Assembly: GCA_020630895.1 (NCBI GenBank)
Contig: JAHDII010000130.1
Span: 1 to 8,363, forward strand
Source of the DNA: Saprospiraceae bacterium
GTDB lineage: Bacteria; Bacteroidota; Bacteroidia; Chitinophagales; Saprospiraceae
Direction of reading: 5' to 3'
Length of the DNA: 8,363 nucleotides
The notes below the pieces were generated by a model. It saw nothing but the letters and a program-made list of their open reading frames with translations, was not told the DNA's origin and did no database searches. Shown in pieces: positions 5,876 through 8,363 of this stretch. Position 1 is the first letter of the stretch; each line of letters opens with the position of its first letter. Position numbers and translations under genes: made by a program.

Positions 5876-6478
5876 ATGAATACAAAAAATATAATAGGAA
5901 TTATTTTATGTTGTCTTCCTTTTTTTCTGATTGGACAAGATCAAGAAGAAGAAGTCTATCTTTTTAGAGCAGGAATTGTAGCAGGATTTAATGCGTCACA
6001 GTTAGACGGAGATGACTTTAGAGGCTATGACAAAATGGGAGCTAATGCAGGATTAAAAATAAAATATTTTATTCCTTCTAATCCTAAATTAAATATAGGT
6101 TTTGAAATGTTATATAGCATGAAAGGAAGTTCACAAAACTTAAACTTTAATGTGAGTAGTCCTCAAGCAAAAATAAAAATTGATTATGTTGAAATTCCTA
6201 TTATAGTAGGATATAAAGAATGGAATATTGATTTTCATGCAGGAATGTCTTTTGGACGTTTATTGAGAACATCTATTAATGAATTTACAATTTATCTCCC
6301 AGAGGATTTCAAAAAAAATGATTTTAATATTCTTTTAGGAGCAACATATTTGATCAATAAAAATTGGGGAGCTACATTAAGATTTTCTAGATCTGTTGTG
6401 AATTTAGTAAAAAAAGAAATCAATAAAGATGCTTTATTAGGGCATTTATTAACTTTTAGAGTAGAATATTTATTTTAA
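5876..6478 (+). CDS. Outer-membrane beta-barrel protein
   Basis: This is a 200-residue secreted protein. The N-terminus is a Sec signal peptide (basic start, hydrophobic IIGIILCCLPFFLIG, likely cleavage around residue 20-21). Alternating hydrophobic strands follow, such as FRAGIVAGFNASQLDGD and LNIGFEMLYSMKG, and it ends in the aromatic FRVEYLF typical of barrel proteins inserted by BAM. It fits the small OMP_b-brl_2/PorT-like class of Bacteroidota, whose functions are mostly unknown. The frame is open to 5741, but that extension crosses the promoter at 5740-5773, and the ATG at 5876 directly precedes the signal peptide. It is the first gene of an operon with the lipoprotein, Ppx/GppA and rodA. 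Confidence 0.82.
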   Translation: MNTKNIIGIILCCLPFFLIGQDQEEEVYLFRAGIVAGFNASQLDGDDFRGYDKMGANAGLKIKYFIPSNPKLNIGFEMLYSMKGSSQNLNFNVSSPQAKIKIDYVEIPIIVGYKEWNIDFHAGMSFGRLLRTSINEFTIYLPEDFKKNDFNILLGATYLINKNWGATLRFSRSVVNLVKKEINKDALLGHLLTFRVEYLF

Positions 6479-6489
6479 AATATTTCAAT

Positions 6490-6957
6490 ATGAATATAAT
6501 GAAAAATATATTATGGATAATTTGTATTGCATTAGGAACAGCTTGTTCTAATAATTCTTCAGAAACAAATTCTCCTTCATCCAATACCCATTCTTTAGAA
6601 CAATTACCAGCACTTCCTAAAGAACGGATAATTGATTTATACAATAGAGTAGATGATATTGATATACAATTTGAACAAGGTTTTAGTACCAGTGCTAAAG
6701 GAGAAGGAACGAAAACTAATATTCAATATATTTTAGCAGAACAAGCTAATCGAGTTCCTTGTACAGCAACAGCTTTTTTATTCATTAAAAGTCAAGGAGA
6801 AGAAATAGCTCAAATAGAGGCTTATATAGGTGAAGGTTGTTCTTATTTCGTAATTTATGAAAATGGAAAACCAGCCTATGCTAATGGAATGCATCCACAA
6901 GGAGTTCAATTTTTCAATAATTTTTTAAATAATGTCCAAGCAGTACCTCCTCAATAA
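6490..6957 (+). CDS. Predicted lipoprotein of unknown function
   Basis: This is a 155-residue protein with a short basic start, a hydrophobic stretch (ILWIICIALG) and a lipobox-like GTAC ending at C19, so it should be lipid-anchored after signal peptidase II cleavage. Gly at the -3 position is less usual than Leu but allowed. After the Cys comes a Ser/Asn-rich linker (20-35). No clear acidic surface-export signal follows the Cys, so periplasmic versus surface location is open. The mature domain has two further cysteines (C91 and C117), possibly a disulfide, and reads as mixed alpha/beta. I do not recognise the domain. A second ATG at 6499 gives an equally good signal peptide. It lies 11 bases after the barrel gene, so it is co-transcribed and may work with it at the outer membrane. 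Confidence 0.75.
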   Translation: MNIMKNILWIICIALGTACSNNSSETNSPSSNTHSLEQLPALPKERIIDLYNRVDDIDIQFEQGFSTSAKGEGTKTNIQYILAEQANRVPCTATAFLFIKSQGEEIAQIEAYIGEGCSYFVIYENGKPAYANGMHPQGVQFFNNFLNNVQAVPPQ

Positions 6958-6966
6958 TTCTTGAAT

Positions 6967-7878
6967 ATGAATAATACCTATGCCGTTATAGATTTGGGAA
7001 CAAATACATTTCATTTACTAGCTGTAAAAGAAGAGAAGGATGGTTCTTTGTCTCAAATTCATAAAGAACGGATATATGTAAAATTAGCAGAAAGTGGAAT
7101 TGAAACAATAGGAGAAGCAGCATTTAATCGTGGACTCAATGCATTAAAGAAATTTGATACAATCTTAAAAGAACATCAGGTTCAAAAAATTAAAGCTTTT
7201 GGTACAGCAGCTCTTCGTACAGCATCTAATGGAAAAAAATTTACACAACAGGTTAAAAAAGAATTGGGAATTGATATAGAAATTATTCCAGGAAAGGAAG
7301 AAGCAAGATTAATTCACCAAGGAGTAATGTTGGCAATAGGAAAACAAAAAGAGCCCATTTTAATAATGGATATTGGAGGAGGAAGTGTTGAATTTATTAT
7401 TGCTGATAATGAAAAAGTCATTTGGAGTGATAGCTTTCCAATAGGAGTAGCAGTTTTGTTTAGAAAGTTTCATCATAATGAACCTATAACAAAAGAAGAA
7501 AAAATAAATATAAATAATTTTTTAAATGAACAATTAACTCCTTTGCTTGAACAAATTCAAAGAAGTCCTTTAAAAATTTTAGTAGGAGCTTCTGGAACTT
7601 TTGATGTATTAGAAGCCATTATAGCAGGAACAAAAAATACTCCTTATAGTACCAATATATGGGCTAAAGATTTTTTTCCTTTATATGATGAATTGATAGA
7701 GAAAAATTTAGAGGAACGTTTATTAATGCCAAATATTCCAGATCAAAGAGCAGACCTAATTATTGTAGCATTAGAATTACTTCGATTCATTATCGAAAAA
7801 GTAAGAATTGAACGAATTACCATTTCTGATTTTGCTATGAAAGAAGGAATATTAAAAGAATTAAGAATAAAATCATAA
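6967..7878 (+). CDS. Ppx/GppA-family exopolyphosphatase or pppGpp phosphohydrolase
   Basis: This is a 303-residue cytoplasmic enzyme of the actin-like ATPase-fold Ppx/GppA family. Members remove terminal phosphate from inorganic polyphosphate or convert pppGpp to ppGpp. Motifs in order are the first phosphate loop DLGTNTFHLL (9-18), GTAALRTASNG (79-89), the GKEEARL block with candidate catalytic Glu (109-115), the second phosphate loop DIGGGSVEF (135-143) and VGASGTFDVLEAI (206-218); it ends SDFAMKEGIL. At about 300 residues it is the short single-core form without the C-terminal domain of E. coli Ppx. Sequence alone does not separate the two activities. The frame could start at TTG 6961, but ATG at 6967 gives the normal MNNTYAVIDLGTN start. 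It sits 9 bases after the lipoprotein and 13 before rodA, with no terminator, so it belongs to the same operon. Confidence 0.9.
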   Translation: MNNTYAVIDLGTNTFHLLAVKEEKDGSLSQIHKERIYVKLAESGIETIGEAAFNRGLNALKKFDTILKEHQVQKIKAFGTAALRTASNGKKFTQQVKKELGIDIEIIPGKEEARLIHQGVMLAIGKQKEPILIMDIGGGSVEFIIADNEKVIWSDSFPIGVAVLFRKFHHNEPITKEEKININNFLNEQLTPLLEQIQRSPLKILVGASGTFDVLEAIIAGTKNTPYSTNIWAKDFFPLYDELIEKNLEERLLMPNIPDQRADLIIVALELLRFIIEKVRIERITISDFAMKEGILKELRIKS

Positions 7879-7891
7879 ATAATTATAAACA

Positions 7892-8363
7892 TTGACTAGA
7901 AGAGTTTTTTCATTGTGGGATTTAGATTGGATAACAATAGGTTGTTATATAGGTCTAGTTTTTATGGGGTGGTTGATGATTTATGCAGCTGATTATGATC
8001 CTGATCTTCCTAAAAGAATGTTTGATATTAGTACTCATGCAGGTAAGCAAGGCTTATTTATTATTATTTCTGTTGTGGTAGCCTTTTCAATATTACTAAT
8101 AGATGCTCAGTTTTTTAAAACAATATCCTATATTATTTATGCAGTAGCTATTTTTCTTTTAATTGCTGTACTTGTTTATGGAGCAGCTACCAATGGGGCT
8201 TCTTCATGGTTTGTTTTGCCAGGAGGTTTTAAATTTCAACCTTCTGAACTAGCTAAATTTGCTACATGCTTAGCTTTATCTACCTATTTAGCAGGGATTA
8301 ATATTTCTATGAGAAAAACAGAACATGTTATTAAAGCAATAGGTATTTTTCTTTTTCCTTCTT
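7892..8363 (+). CDS. rodA: Rod-shape-determining SEDS glycosyltransferase, partial (3' end outside window)
   Basis: The first 157 residues of a SEDS-family integral membrane protein are present; the gene runs off the right edge. RodA polymerises lipid II into peptidoglycan strands with a class B PBP during side-wall growth. Hydrophobic segments lie at about 13-32, 54-71, 78-98 and 119-135. The signature runs GAATNGASSWF (97-107) and FQPSELAK (115-122), conserved in RodA/FtsW. The NGASSWF form and the MGWLMIYAADY N-terminus favour RodA over FtsW. The start is TTG at 7892: an in-frame TAA at 7886 closes the frame just upstream, and the protein matches the family from residue 5 on. Another TTG at 7913 is less likely. 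No mreC, mreD or PBP2 gene lies directly upstream, where they often do; Ppx/GppA is there instead. Confidence 0.86.
   Translation, partial: MTRRVFSLWDLDWITIGCYIGLVFMGWLMIYAADYDPDLPKRMFDISTHAGKQGLFIIISVVVAFSILLIDAQFFKTISYIIYAVAIFLLIAVLVYGAATNGASSWFVLPGGFKFQPSELAKFATCLALSTYLAGINISMRKTEHVIKAIGIFLFPS

Noticed and set aside
6456..6644. 62-codon minus-strand frame across the barrel/lipoprotein junction
   Set aside because: It is antisense to two coherent plus-strand genes, each with a signal peptide, and has no recognisable motif.

Overview
This AT-rich window most likely comes from a low-GC member of the Bacteroidota, chromosomal and mostly housekeeping. Three things point there. There are no Shine-Dalgarno-like purine runs before the genes. 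A clear Bacteroidota-type promoter (TTTG, then TAnnTTTG) precedes the outer-membrane gene. Several proteins are of types I associate with Bacteroidota: an OMP beta-barrel protein, a SEK-R-type helical-repeat protein, a RodA with a GASSWF...FQPSELAK signature, and small conserved unknowns. No tRNA, rRNA or CRISPR array was seen.

Layout: (1) 1-366 is a decayed IS630-type transposase with frameshifts and a lost catalytic Glu. (2) 367-762 has no gene but holds a small palindrome, a 74-bp imperfect inverted repeat, a strong stand-alone terminator hairpin and a -7 promoter element. (3) 763-2214 (+) is a very AT-rich helical-repeat protein. It converges through a bidirectional terminator on a tight three-gene minus-strand operon at 3148-2261: a zinc-ribbon protein, a 66-aa unknown and an OsmC-family redox protein. 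(4) 3149-3377 is a divergent intergenic region with a rho-independent terminator and competing stems, a candidate attenuator or small RNA. (5) 3378-4704 (+) holds a HAD phosphatase overlapping an FMN-binding PPOx-family protein. (6) 5753-4708 (-) holds a small conserved unknown coupled by TAGTG to a PhnP-like metallo-beta-lactamase-fold phosphodiesterase. (7) 5876-8363 (+) is an apparent operon of an outer-membrane beta-barrel protein, a lipoprotein, a Ppx/GppA phosphatase and rodA. The rodA gene runs off the right edge and starts with TTG.

The genes do not form one obvious pathway. The last operon is envelope and cell-shape related, with a polyphosphate/ppGpp-type enzyme inside it. The minus-strand trio looks like one translationally coupled redox/metal unit of unknown role. 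No defence system or complete mobile element is visible. The best candidates for undescribed biology are the structured leader at 3188-3303, the orphan terminator at 650-688 (a possible unannotated transcript upstream of it) and the coupled zinc-ribbon/66-aa/OsmC cassette. All family assignments were made by eye from motifs; no database was searched.
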